A DNA stretch of 22,477 nucleotides from Legionella longbeachae (lineage in GTDB: Bacteria > Pseudomonadota > Gammaproteobacteria > Legionellales > Legionellaceae): positions 1 to 22,477 of the forward strand of contig JACPOX010000095.1 of the NCBI GenBank assembly GCA_016191305.1. The letters are read 5' to 3'. The notes beneath the pieces were generated by a model, which did no database searches, was not told the DNA's origin, and saw only the letters and a list, made by a program, of their open reading frames with translations. The stretch's first letter is position 1, and every line of letters begins with the position of its first letter. Below are positions 1 to 8,087 of this stretch, piece by piece. Position numbers and translations under genes: made by a program.

Positions 1-1194
1 TTGCATACCTCTCATTTGGAAAAGCGTTATATTCGAAAGGATGGTAGTATTATCTGGGCAATGGTAAGTGCGACCCTAGTTCGAGATGAACAAGGTGAAC
101 CAATGAATTTTATTACGCAAATGAAAGATATAAGTGATCGCATTCAGAGCGAAGAAAAATTGCGACAACTTAATGAGAAAACAATGGAGACTTTGAATGA
201 ATTGAAATTATTAGAACATGATGAAAGTTTATTAAATAAATTAAATCGTTCACTGCAAATTTGTATTACACCAGAAGAAGCTTATCCACGGATCCATTTA
301 ATTGCCCAAGATTTATTTCCAGACTTAAATGGAGGCTTGTCAATCTATAATAAAGCAGCAAATCAAATGGAAACAGTAGTTCAGTGGGGAAAAGAACAGC
401 TATTGCCAAAAATATTCTTGCCAATAGATTGTTTCCCAATTCGTGAAGCGACTACATATGTGGTTGATGATCCAAATAAATCAGTTCCTTGTACCCATTA
501 TCTCGCTCCTCCTCAAGGAGGATATATGGCATTACCACTGATGGTGCAAAATGAATTAATTGGTGTGATACATCTGTTAGCTTCAACTGGCAGAAAATTA
601 CCACACCATCAACAAGATATGGCAAATTCATTTGGTAATATTGTAAAACTCGCCATTGCTAATATTAATCTGCGCATGTCATTGAGTGAATTATCATTAC
701 ACGATCCCTTAACTGATTTATATAATCGACGTTATCTTAATGATATTTTATCGCGGGAATTGATTCGAATTGCCCGTGAAAAAAGTACTTTATGCGTTGC
801 CATGCTAGATATCGATAATTTCAAGAAATTTAATGATGATTACAGTCATTTAGCGGGTGATGAGGTACTTAAATCTATAGGACAATTATTACAGACAAGT
901 TTCCGTGATAGCGACATTTCTTTTCGATTCGGTGGGGAAGAATTTATTGTCGTGTTGTTGCAAACAACATTAGATCATGCGACGAATATCATGGAAGAAT
1001 TTCGTAAAAAGTTAAAAAATACCTCAACTTATTTTAAAGGCACTCCATTACCTAACATTACGCTTTCAATCGGCTTAGCAGAAGCACCCCAGCATGGAGC
1101 TTCTATTGAAGAGATAATAAAGTCTGCAGATCGTGCCCTTTATGTGGCAAAACAAACTGGTAAAGATAAAGTAGAAACTTGCAACAGTGTTTAG
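1..1194 (+). CDS. Diguanylate cyclase with PAS/PAC, GAF-like and GGDEF domains (5' truncated by window)
   Basis: This gene makes the second messenger c-di-GMP from two GTP. The reading frame is open from base 1, so the true start lies outside the window and the TTG at position 1 should not be taken as a start. In order, the visible part has the tail of a PAS domain (PAC segment, residues 7-45: YIRKDGSIIW), a short coiled linker (about 48-75), a GAF-like sensor region (about 80-220) and a GGDEF domain (about 230-395). The active-site loop is GGEEF at residues 311-315. An RDSD sequence at 302-305, five residues upstream, matches the RxxD product-inhibition site, so the enzyme is probably active and feedback-inhibited. 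No EAL domain follows. The ligand sensed by the PAS and GAF parts cannot be read from sequence. The family call is secure; the signal is unknown. Confidence 0.93.
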   Translation: MHTSHLEKRYIRKDGSIIWAMVSATLVRDEQGEPMNFITQMKDISDRIQSEEKLRQLNEKTMETLNELKLLEHDESLLNKLNRSLQICITPEEAYPRIHLIAQDLFPDLNGGLSIYNKAANQMETVVQWGKEQLLPKIFLPIDCFPIREATTYVVDDPNKSVPCTHYLAPPQGGYMALPLMVQNELIGVIHLLASTGRKLPHHQQDMANSFGNIVKLAIANINLRMSLSELSLHDPLTDLYNRRYLNDILSRELIRIAREKSTLCVAMLDIDNFKKFNDDYSHLAGDEVLKSIGQLLQTSFRDSDISFRFGGEEFIVVLLQTTLDHATNIMEEFRKKLKNTSTYFKGTPLPNITLSIGLAEAPQHGASIEEIIKSADRALYVAKQTGKDKVETCNSV

Positions 1195-1217
1195 CGAATT
1201 ATTAAATCATCTGCAAT

Positions 1218-1244
1218 GAATGTAAAAATCTACTATTTTCATTC
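1218..1244 (+). terminator. Weak AT-rich hairpin after the GGDEF gene
   Basis: GAATG at 1218-1222 pairs with CATTC at 1240-1244, and AAAAT at 1225-1229 pairs with ATTTT at 1235-1239, with one bulged T. It lies 23 bases after the GGDEF stop codon. It is AT-rich and has no T-run, so termination is only a possibility. Confidence 0.2.
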
Positions 1245-1252
1245 CTAGCAAA

Positions 1253-1270
1253 ATATGAAACAATTCATAT
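1253..1270. promoter_or_regulatory. Perfect inverted repeat upstream of parB (possible operator)
   Basis: ATATGAA (1253-1259) and TTCATAT (1264-1270) form perfect 7-base arms around ACAA, 26 bases before the parB ATG. The position suits an operator. The sequence does not match the parS consensus TGTTTCACGTGAAACA. A protein-binding role is inference only. Confidence 0.3.
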
Positions 1271-1295
1271 ATCTTTAATTAGTATATTTGTTTCA

Positions 1296-2087
1296 ATGCA
1301 AATTGAATTTCATCAATTACCTATAGAAAGCATCCAAGCAGGTCCATATCAACCCAGACAAGATTTTAATACAAGTGCTTTACAAGAACTCGCGCAATCA
1401 ATTGCATCTCAAGGATTAATCGAACCATTGATAGTCAGAATCATAGCGAAAGAACGTTATGAAATTATCGCTGGTGAAAGAAGATGGCGAGCTGCAAAAC
1501 TGGTAGGATTGCAAACAGTTCCATGCCTTATCGGTAATTACACTGATAAACAAGCATGCGCCCTCACCTTGATTGAAAATATTCAACGTGAAGATTTAAA
1601 TCTGATTGAAGAAGCAAATGCCTATAAACGTTTAATTGATGAATTCAATTATCATCAAGATGAAATTGCTACTCTCGTAGGTAAATCACGTAGCCATATC
1701 GCTAATATTTTAAGATTATTAGGTTTAAGTGAAAAAATAAAACATTTAATTCGTGATAAGACTTTATCCTTAGGTCATGCACGGACTCTTGTAGGATTAA
1801 GTCCTGTCCAACAAGAATATTTAGCCATGCAGACTATAGAAAAACAATGGTCTGTCAGACAACTGGAACTTGAAGTAAAAACGCTAAAAAATAAAGAAGC
1901 AGTTGTTCATAAAAATGCTAAAAAAGATAGAGACGTTGAACGACTACAAACCATCCTGGCTGAGCAGATAGGTGCCCCAGTACAAATAATAAACGACTCT
2001 GATGATGGTGGATGGTTAAAAGTAAAATTTTTTGATAATGATACCCTTGCTGGACTTTTGGAACGTTTGGGCTTGAGATATGATTAA
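1296..2087 (+). CDS. Orphan ParB/Spo0J-family protein
   Basis: This is a ParB-type DNA-binding protein of 263 residues, close to the usual family length. The N-terminal CTP-binding/ParB domain carries GERRWRAAK at 60-68 and ENIQRED at 94-100. A helix-turn-helix follows at about 122-146 (VGKSRSHIANILRLLGL), and a C-terminal dimerisation-like region covers about 212-263. The basic GLGRGL-type leader with which chromosomal ParB proteins contact ParA is absent, and no parA lies beside it: the neighbours are a GGDEF gene and dacB. It may therefore be a paralog that acts as a nucleoid or transcription factor rather than the main segregation ParB. No clear Shine-Dalgarno precedes the ATG. The nearest inverted repeat lies at 1253-1270. 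The gap to dacB is 19 bases, so co-transcription is likely. The family is certain; a role in segregation is not. Confidence 0.9.
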   Translation: MQIEFHQLPIESIQAGPYQPRQDFNTSALQELAQSIASQGLIEPLIVRIIAKERYEIIAGERRWRAAKLVGLQTVPCLIGNYTDKQACALTLIENIQREDLNLIEEANAYKRLIDEFNYHQDEIATLVGKSRSHIANILRLLGLSEKIKHLIRDKTLSLGHARTLVGLSPVQQEYLAMQTIEKQWSVRQLELEVKTLKNKEAVVHKNAKKDRDVERLQTILAEQIGAPVQIINDSDDGGWLKVKFFDNDTLAGLLERLGLRYD

Positions 2088-2106
2088 ACCAAAGGAAACA
2101 ACATAG

Positions 2107-3897
2107 ATGAAAAGGATCTTAACTGGTATCTGCTTATTGGCATTATTAACAACATCTCAAAGTGCCAGTATACAAACTGAAGTAGACAGGTTAGTTAATC
2201 ATACTAATCCAAATGTCAATCTTGGTGCCGTAGTTATAGATTTAACCTCAGGCAAAACCTTATACCGTCGTAACGCAGGGAAATTGTACATTCCTGCAAG
2301 CAACATGAAGATTTTTTCTGAGGCAGCAGCATTAATGGTTCTTGGCCCAGATTACCACTTTAAAAACCAACTCAGTATGAGTTCTGGTAAAATACAAAAT
2401 GGGGTTTTGCAAGGAAATATTTATCTACAGCTCAGTGGTGATCCCTCCTTCAACCGTGATGACTTGAAAACTCTGCTCTCCTCTTTAAAAAAATTGAATA
2501 TTAATACTATTCTAGGCAATGTATTTATTGACAGTAGTCTTTCTGAAGTTGATCCCTATCCTCCAGGTTGGTTAACTTCTGATTTATCTTATAGTTACGG
2601 TGCCCCTACAGCGCCAGTTATGGTCGATGCAAATCGCTTGACAGTTACTGTAAATCCAGGAGCTCAAGCGGGTGATCCCGCAATCGTTGAAGTCGATGAT
2701 GGTGGTGGATCCATCTCATTAAATAATCAAGCTATAACCAAAGCCAGTGCTAAAAATTGTGGCATAGGCTTTAGTCTGGATCAGGAAAACCATTTAACCG
2801 TGCGAGGTTGTGTTGGTGTTGGGCAATGGGCCATACAACAACGCATGGCTATAAAAAATCCATTAATGTATACCCAAGGAATGATTAAAAACCAACTTGC
2901 CCAAGCCAACATACAGCTTAATGGTCAAATACAATTGGGTAAAACGCCCAACGGTTCTCTATTAATCGCTAGTCAACATTCCAAGGCAGTATCTGAATTA
3001 ATGGCGGATACTTTGAAACCTTCCGACAATTTATATGCTGACAGCCTGTATTTGCATGCTGCAGCAAAACTTAAAGGTTCACCTGTCAATTGGCACGCCG
3101 CTGAGCCTCTGATTAAAAATTTTTTACAGTCACAAACAGGGATAGATTTTCAAAATGCAATATTTACTGATGGTTCCGGACTATCTCGCTACAGCCTGGT
3201 GACCCCTGAGCAAACCATATCCTTATTAAAATTTTTATATCAGCGTTTTCCTTTATCCTACGAATATATATCTGCTCTACCTGTTTCTGGGCGTGATGGT
3301 ACCTTACAAAAAAGATTTCGTATCCCAACTCAACAAGGTTTTGTTCGCGCTAAAACGGGCACAATGACTGGAATAAACAGTCTTTCGGGGTATTTATATA
3401 GCGCTAATGGTCATACTTTAGCCTTTGCCATGTACATCAATAGGCAGCCAGGCAAATCCTCTGGCCCTGGACGACCAGTATTGGATGCATTGTGCACTTA
3501 TTTTCTGAAAAACAGTCCAAATAGCAGTCGATTAAGCCAAGTTTTTTTGCCACATAAGCGTATTAGCTTTCAATTAAACCCTACTCAAGCTGAAAGACAA
3601 AAAACACATCAAGCAAGATGGCGACGTCTAGAGTCGGCTATACGAACAGCGTTTAGAGGTCAATCAGTCAATATAGTCTATCGGGGCAATGAGCTCATCG
3701 TAAATGATAAGCAAGATGATCCAGCTAAGGTATGGTCAACATTACAAGCTGTGGTAAAGAAATATCCTTTTGCAGTCTTATTATCATCCAGTACTTTATC
3801 GATTAACCCTTTAGGCAGCCCAACCCTAGTCTGGGCTCAGACAGCGGATATTCCAAATCAAGCACAGCGAACTTGGAGTATCCATGAAACTGCTTAA
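2107..3897 (+). CDS. dacB: D-alanyl-D-alanine carboxypeptidase/endopeptidase (PBP4, S13 family)
   Basis: This periplasmic penicillin-binding protein trims or cleaves peptidoglycan cross-links. A signal peptide (residues 1 to about 19, MKRILTGICLLALLTTSQSA) is followed by the S13 catalytic fold. The three active-site motifs are present: SNMK at 65-68 (nucleophile Ser65), SDN at 306-308 and KTG at 416-418. The long insert between motifs 1 and 2 is typical of class C PBPs. At 596 residues it is longer than the E. coli protein (477). The extra piece is a C-terminal stretch of about 110 residues after the catalytic domain, from about 480, with no motif I recognise. An AAGGAAA ribosome site lies about 10 bases before the ATG. 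The next gene begins 3 bases after the stop, suggesting one transcript with the phosphoesterase. Confidence 0.93.
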   Translation: MKRILTGICLLALLTTSQSASIQTEVDRLVNHTNPNVNLGAVVIDLTSGKTLYRRNAGKLYIPASNMKIFSEAAALMVLGPDYHFKNQLSMSSGKIQNGVLQGNIYLQLSGDPSFNRDDLKTLLSSLKKLNINTILGNVFIDSSLSEVDPYPPGWLTSDLSYSYGAPTAPVMVDANRLTVTVNPGAQAGDPAIVEVDDGGGSISLNNQAITKASAKNCGIGFSLDQENHLTVRGCVGVGQWAIQQRMAIKNPLMYTQGMIKNQLAQANIQLNGQIQLGKTPNGSLLIASQHSKAVSELMADTLKPSDNLYADSLYLHAAAKLKGSPVNWHAAEPLIKNFLQSQTGIDFQNAIFTDGSGLSRYSLVTPEQTISLLKFLYQRFPLSYEYISALPVSGRDGTLQKRFRIPTQQGFVRAKTGTMTGINSLSGYLYSANGHTLAFAMYINRQPGKSSGPGRPVLDALCTYFLKNSPNSSRLSQVFLPHKRISFQLNPTQAERQKTHQARWRRLESAIRTAFRGQSVNIVYRGNELIVNDKQDDPAKVWSTLQAVVKKYPFAVLLSSSTLSINPLGSPTLVWAQTADIPNQAQRTWSIHETA

Positions 3898-3900
3898 ACG

Positions 3901-5067
3901 ATGGAGATTCAATTGAATTCTATTATTAAAATTATTTTGTTGTTAGTTTATTTACTTGATACTTCCTATGCAGCTCCTAATTTTTTAACTATCTCTGATA
4001 TTCATTTCGGCAAAAATAACTTATCACGTGATGGAGAAGATACAGGCCCAGAATTTCTAAAAATCACTATGAAAGAATTTAAAAAATTAAGCAAAAATGT
4101 AGATTTTATCCTTTTTTTAGGCGATTTACCGACACATTCTTTATTTAATAGAGCTAAAAAAGAAGAATATGAGAAAACTGTATTTGACAGCTTGTTTGCA
4201 AACGATATTGGATTAAAACCCATCTTTTACATCGCGGGAAACAACGATTCTTTATCTGGAAATTATCAACCTTTTGAATCCAATGGAATTTCTCCTCTAA
4301 ATTTTGCTTCCCATTGGACGGGCTCCTGTGCTCATTGTAAAGGATTAATTATAGATGAAAGTCATATGCGTCATGATGGCTATTACTCTAGTTATGTCAT
4401 TCCTGGAAACAAAGAAATTATTTTAATAGCCCTGAATGCAACTCAGTGGACAAAAACCCCCTTACTTTCTAGATATCCAAATCAGGAAAAAGATGCGCTA
4501 ATGCAACTTTCCTGGCTGGACAAGGAATTAAAAAAACATCGCGGCAAACAACTATTAATCGCCATGCATGAAGCTCCAGGAAAATCGTATAAAGGCAAAC
4601 CCATTTGGCATAAACGATATTTACAAGATTTCATAAAAATATTGAGTAAAAATAGTAAATTATATGGAGAAATTACCTTACTTACTGGACATTCTCATAT
4701 GGATGAAATTAGAAAAATTCATTTAGCCGATGGCAAAAATCTATATGCTTATTCTACTCCAGGTATTAGTCGCATCCATCATAATTATCCAGGAATGAAA
4801 ATTTTTACCCTGAATAAAAAAATGCAAATCAAAAATTTTACTACTTATTACACAAGTCACTTGAATAAATGGGATAACCAACACTATCAAGCACTAAACA
4901 CCCCCAGTGCTATTTTTTCTAGATGTCGGTCTACAACATTATCTGAATGTCTTAATAAATTAAGTAGCCAACAAGTATGTGAGAATGTAGAGCAAGGTTT
5001 ATTTTATGGAGTCAAAAGTCCGAATGTATCAAATACAGAGTGCAATATAATATATGGGGTCAATTAA
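3901..5067 (+). CDS. Secreted calcineurin-like metallophosphoesterase (acid sphingomyelinase-like)
   Basis: This is a two-metal phosphoesterase. The metal-binding motifs are in canonical order: DIH (Asp33, His35), GDLP (Asp75), GNND (Asn114 and Asp116), a histidine at 223 in AMHEAPG, and GHSH at 263-266. A hydrophobic N-terminus (residues 8-24) ending in SYAA predicts export, so it should act in the periplasm or outside the cell. Several cysteines (about 143 and 146, and four near the C-terminus) would suit disulfides in an exported protein. The overall pattern resembles the acid sphingomyelinase-like branch, but the substrate (phospholipid, nucleotide or other phosphoester) cannot be assigned. 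The start is only 3 bases after the dacB stop, and no strong ribosome site of its own is visible, so translation may be coupled to dacB. The family call is firm and the substrate is open. Confidence 0.85.
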   Translation: MEIQLNSIIKIILLLVYLLDTSYAAPNFLTISDIHFGKNNLSRDGEDTGPEFLKITMKEFKKLSKNVDFILFLGDLPTHSLFNRAKKEEYEKTVFDSLFANDIGLKPIFYIAGNNDSLSGNYQPFESNGISPLNFASHWTGSCAHCKGLIIDESHMRHDGYYSSYVIPGNKEIILIALNATQWTKTPLLSRYPNQEKDALMQLSWLDKELKKHRGKQLLIAMHEAPGKSYKGKPIWHKRYLQDFIKILSKNSKLYGEITLLTGHSHMDEIRKIHLADGKNLYAYSTPGISRIHHNYPGMKIFTLNKKMQIKNFTTYYTSHLNKWDNQHYQALNTPSAIFSRCRSTTLSECLNKLSSQQVCENVEQGLFYGVKSPNVSNTECNIIYGVN

Positions 5068-5078
5068 AAATTTCCTGA

Positions 5079-5108
5079 GTTGACAAGTCAACAAATCAAC
5101 TCTACCTT
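5079..5108 (+). promoter_or_regulatory. Candidate ohr promoter with palindrome over the -35 box
   Basis: TTGACA (5080-5085) matches the -35 consensus exactly, and 17 bases later lies TACCTT (5103-5108), a poor -10. The -35 sits inside a perfect palindrome, GTTGAC-AA-GTCAAC (5079-5092), which could be a repressor site. The match to known OhrR operators is not obvious. Confidence 0.35.
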
Positions 5109-5138
5109 TGATAACAGTGATACTTTAAGGGATTAAAA

Positions 5139-5570
5139 ATGAAAGCACTATATAAAGCAACAGCGCGCACACATGGTGGTCGAAATGGTCATATAGAAAC
5201 CTCTGATGGCCTATTAAGACTGGATCTGGCTATGCCTAAGGAATTAGGAGGACAAGGCGGAGGAACGAATCCTGAAGAATTATTTGCCGCGGGTTATGCT
5301 GCTTGTTTTGAGAGTGCCATCCGTCATGTAGCAAATTTACAGAAAATTCCACTACAAGATGCGTCAATACTTAGTCTGGTTTCTTTATACCCAACAGCCG
5401 AGCATAGTTTTAAACTTGGCGTGGAATTGCATGCCCATCTAGTGGGATTAAACCAAGAAGATGCAGAAGCATTAGTAGCTAAAGCAGATGAAGTTTGTCC
5501 TTATTCCAACGCAATTCGCGAAAATGTTGCCGTTGAAATTAAAATAAGTTCTGAAGAGGATAGAACCTAA
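5139..5570 (+). CDS. ohr: Organic hydroperoxide resistance protein (Ohr/OsmC family)
   Basis: Ohr is a cytosolic thiol peroxidase that reduces organic and fatty-acid hydroperoxides, usually with lipoyl-proteins as reductant. At 143 residues it is full length for the family. The signatures are GGRNG at 13-17, GGTNPEELFAAGYAACF at 41-57 and EVCPYSNAIRENV at 118-130. The two catalytic cysteines are Cys56 (peroxidatic) and Cys120 (resolving), and the active-site arginine is probably Arg15. The GGRNG and NPEELFAAGYAACF patterns favour Ohr over OsmC. AAGGGA lies 6 bases before the ATG. The gene has its own 71-base upstream region with a candidate promoter and palindrome, and no ohrR regulator is adjacent. 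Confidence 0.93.
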   Translation: MKALYKATARTHGGRNGHIETSDGLLRLDLAMPKELGGQGGGTNPEELFAAGYAACFESAIRHVANLQKIPLQDASILSLVSLYPTAEHSFKLGVELHAHLVGLNQEDAEALVAKADEVCPYSNAIRENVAVEIKISSEEDRT

Positions 5571-5629
5571 TAGGTTAAGATCCTTTGCTCTAGATGACGT
5601 TTCGTAAGCATTCAATAAATACCGAAGGC

Positions 5630-5655
5630 ACACCCTAGAAATCGGGTGTCTTTCT
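5630..5655. terminator. Candidate terminator between convergent ohr and the release-factor-like gene
   Basis: ACACCC (5630-5635) pairs with GGGTGT (5644-5649) around an 8-base loop and is followed on the plus strand by CTTTCTT. It overlaps the last codons of the minus-strand gene and lies 60 bases after ohr, so it most probably ends ohr transcription. The stem is only 6 base pairs. Confidence 0.45.
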
Positions 5656-6033
5656 TAATACTTTGAGTTTGCCTTGCTTAGATTTTTCATCTAACATTTT
5701 TTGCTTGGATCGCCTTGTGCGCCGCTTCTTTTGACGCTTTAGCTTTTCTAATTGTTGCTGCTCTTTTGTTTTTTCAGCACATAAAATCGAATGCAATTTT
5801 TTACAAAGCCGCTCTCTAGCAAAATAGCGATTATCTTCACGACCTCTTGATTCCTGACATTTGATTTCTATACCAGAGGGCAAATGTTTCAAATAAACAG
5901 TTGAAGCCGTTTTATGCAGATTCTGCCCCCCTTTTCCACTGCCCAAGATAAATTTTTCGATGAGATCGTTTTCATTAATAAGAAGTTTTTCCATCCATGC
6001 TATTAATTTATCCCATTTTTCTTTACTAATCAT
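5635..6033 (-). CDS. Small peptide-chain-release-factor-like protein (GGQ domain, ribosome rescue)
   Basis: This 132-residue protein consists of only the peptidyl-tRNA hydrolysis domain of release factors plus a basic tail, with no stop-codon recognition domain. The GGQ motif is at 35-37 in GSGKGGQNLHKT. The following segment (YLKHLPSGIEIKCQESR, 47-63) resembles the short factors of the mitochondrial MTRFR/C12orf65 group at least as well as ArfB (YaeJ). The C-terminus from about 88 is rich in Lys and Arg (KRQKKRRTRRSKQK), as expected for a tail entering the ribosomal mRNA channel or binding rRNA. The expected role is hydrolysis of peptidyl-tRNA on stalled ribosomes or split large subunits. 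It is transcribed alone, divergent from gor and convergent with ohr. There is no clear ribosome site before the ATG. Which rescue subfamily it belongs to is uncertain. Confidence 0.82.
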   Translation of the reverse strand: MISKEKWDKLIAWMEKLLINENDLIEKFILGSGKGGQNLHKTASTVYLKHLPSGIEIKCQESRGREDNRYFARERLCKKLHSILCAEKTKEQQQLEKLKRQKKRRTRRSKQKMLDEKSKQGKLKVLRKTPDF

Positions 6034-6130
6034 ATAATTACTTATTATCTTTTAAAATCTGCTCATAACATTATATGACAATTTGGCATCATTAATCTCA
6101 TTATTAAAGAAAGCAGAATAATTAAGTTGG

Positions 6131-6158
6131 TTGCTTGGACAGTTCCTGATACTATAAA
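6131..6158 (+). promoter_or_regulatory. Candidate gor promoter
   Basis: TTGCTT (6131-6136) and TATAAA (6153-6158) are separated by 16 bases and lie 21 bases before the gor ATG. This would give a short leader. Boxes were matched by eye. Confidence 0.4.
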
Positions 6159-6179
6159 CTTATTTGTCAAAAATTGTCT

Positions 6180-7535
6180 ATGAAAAACAATCCATTTGAT
6201 CTTATTGTACTTGGTGGTGGAAGTGGCGGTATTGCCACCGCTATTCGAGCTGCTAAATATGGTGCTAAAGTCGCTGTAGTAGAACCAAACCATTTAGGAG
6301 GAACCTGCGTCAACTTGGGTTGCGTCCCTAAAAAAATTATGTTTAACGCATCTATGATTAGTGAAATGCTACGACATGCACCTGAGTATGGTTTTTCACC
6401 TATAACCACGCAGCTTGACTGGAACACACTGGTTAAGAAACGTAATACATACATTGAGCTCCTAAGAGAAAACTACCTAAAACGTTTTACTCAATTTAAT
6501 ATTACTCGAATTTGTGGTGAGGGTACATTTCATGATGCCCATTCAATAAAAGTAAATGATGCCATCTATCATGCGCAACATATCCTCATTGCTACAGGGG
6601 GTAAACCATCACAGCCAATAATTCATGGAGCACAACACACCATAGATTCCGATGGTTTTTTTTCCTTGACGAAACAACCGAATAAGGTCGCAATAATTGG
6701 TAGCGGCTATATTGGGGTGGAACTAGCAGGGATCTTTAATAATCTTGGTACTGAAACTCATTTGTTAATGAGAGGAGCACTACCTTTGAGCCGCTTTGAT
6801 GATGTTTTGGGTAATACTCTGTTAGAAATTATGCAACAACAAGGTATTTATATTCATCAAAATCATAAAGCACATGAAATTAATCTCCATAGCGATGGTA
6901 GAAAATCTATTGTATGCCAAAGCGGTTCAATTATTCACGATATAGATGTAATTGTTACTGCAATAGGCAGAGTCCCCAGAACAACTAACTTAAACTTGGA
7001 AAAAGTAAACGTCGAGATGAATCAAAATGGTATGGTTTTGGTTGATGCTTTTCAAAATACCAGTATCAAAGGAATCTACGCCTTAGGTGATGTAACTGAT
7101 GCTCCAGCCCTTACACCTGTAGCTATTGCTGCAGGTCGTCGTTTAGCAGATCGCTTGTTTGGTCAACAACCCGAAGCTTATTTAAATTACGATCAAATCT
7201 GTACTGTAGTTTTTAGCCATCCTCCTATAGGCACTGTAGGTTTGAGTGAAAAAGAAGCAACTAAACAGTATGGTAAAGACCAAATTAAAATCTATCAAAC
7301 TCGTTTTACTCCCATGTTTGATGCATTCGCTGACGAAAAAACGCCCACTGTTATGAAATTAGTTACCTTAGGGAAAGAAGAAAAAATAATTGGCCTCCAC
7401 GTGATAGGATTAGGAGCAGATGAAATGCTTCAAGGTTTTGGAGTTGCTGTAAAAATGGGGGCTTGTAAAAAAGACTTTGATAATACTGTCGCTATTCATC
7501 CCACCAGTGCTGAAGAATTTGTAACCATGGTGTAA
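6180..7535 (+). CDS. gor: Glutathione-disulfide reductase
   Basis: A cytosolic flavoenzyme of the pyridine nucleotide-disulfide oxidoreductase family that uses NADPH to regenerate glutathione. An FAD-binding GGGSGG is at 12-17. The redox-active disulfide is Cys43-VNLG-Cys48 within [13 protein letters not shown]. The NADPH-binding fold has [11 protein letters not shown] (174-184), and an arginine at 198 lies where NADPH-specific members bind the 2'-phosphate. The C-terminal HPTSAEE (440-446) supplies the catalytic His-Glu pair. I prefer the ATG at 6180 (451 residues) over the TTG two codons upstream, because the conserved family sequence begins just after it. The length is normal for Gor. The next gene starts 5 bases after the stop, so the two are probably co-transcribed. 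Confidence 0.93.
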   Translation: MKNNPFDLIVLGGGSGGIATAIRAAKYGAKVAVVEPNHLGGTCVNLGCVPKKIMFNASMISEMLRHAPEYGFSPITTQLDWNTLVKKRNTYIELLRENYLKRFTQFNITRICGEGTFHDAHSIKVNDAIYHAQHILIATGGKPSQPIIHGAQHTIDSDGFFSLTKQPNKVAIIGSGYIGVELAGIFNNLGTETHLLMRGALPLSRFDDVLGNTLLEIMQQQGIYIHQNHKAHEINLHSDGRKSIVCQSGSIIHDIDVIVTAIGRVPRTTNLNLEKVNVEMNQNGMVLVDAFQNTSIKGIYALGDVTDAPALTPVAIAAGRRLADRLFGQQPEAYLNYDQICTVVFSHPPIGTVGLSEKEATKQYGKDQIKIYQTRFTPMFDAFADEKTPTVMKLVTLGKEEKIIGLHVIGLGADEMLQGFGVAVKMGACKKDFDNTVAIHPTSAEEFVTMV

Positions 7536-7540
7536 TCAAT

Positions 7541-8080
7541 ATGAATGATTCAATTCGTAATTTTCAAAATACATCTCCTTCTATAGGCCAAAGAGTCTAT
7601 ATTGATCCCAAATCCGTAGTTATTGGGGATGTCTATTTGGGTGATGATGTATCCGTTTGGCCTATGGCCGTCATTCGCGGAGATGTAAATTCGATTAAAA
7701 TAGGTAATGCTTGCAGTATTCAAGATGGAGCTGTTTTGCATGTCACTCACGATGGCCCTTATACTCCCGGGGGACAAGCCTTGATTTTAGGACAAGGAAT
7801 TACTATTGGACATCAAGCTGTTTTACATGCTTGTACCGTTGATGATTACTGTCTGATTGGTATGGGCGCGTTGATTTTAGATGCGGTTCACATACAACAT
7901 CATGTAATGGTTGCTGCTGGGAGTGTGGTATCTCCCGGAAAAATATTGGAAAGTGGCTATTTGTATCTGGGAAATCCCGCTAAAGCCGTCAGGAAATTAA
8001 CCGAGCAAGAATTACAAAAATTGGAATATTCTGCGCATCATTATGTAAGACTTAAAGATAAATACCTAGGAACTGCTTAG
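7541..8080 (+). CDS. Gamma-carbonic anhydrase-family protein (YrdA-like left-handed beta-helix)
   Basis: This 179-residue protein is built of hexapeptide repeats (for example VVIGDVYLGDDVSVW, then IKIGNACSIQDGAVL), which fold as a left-handed beta-helix trimer. The metal-binding histidines of the gamma-carbonic anhydrase family appear as His67 (VLHVTH), His91 and His96 (IGHQAVLHA). RGD at 46-48 and Gln61-Asp62 are also family-conserved. The family includes true carbonic anhydrases and many YrdA/PaaY-like members of unproven activity, so CO2 hydration is possible but not assured. It follows gor by 5 bases on the same strand and is followed at once by a GC-rich inverted repeat (8088-8166) that may end the transcript. 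Confidence 0.88.
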   Translation: MNDSIRNFQNTSPSIGQRVYIDPKSVVIGDVYLGDDVSVWPMAVIRGDVNSIKIGNACSIQDGAVLHVTHDGPYTPGGQALILGQGITIGHQAVLHACTVDDYCLIGMGALILDAVHIQHHVMVAAGSVVSPGKILESGYLYLGNPAKAVRKLTEQELQKLEYSAHHYVRLKDKYLGTA

Positions 8081-8087
8081 TTAAAAG

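Noticed and set aside
1253..1295. parS site upstream of parB
   Set aside because: GTTTCA and GAAACA occur here but not as the TGTTTCACGTGAAACA palindrome.
4002..4223. Minus-strand 73-residue frame inside the phosphoesterase
   Set aside because: It is antisense to the DIH-to-GNND metal-binding region of a well-supported gene.
6063..6454. Minus-strand reading frames over the gor promoter and 5' end
   Set aside because: They overlap the conserved FAD and disulfide region of gor in antisense, and the part in the gap is low-complexity.
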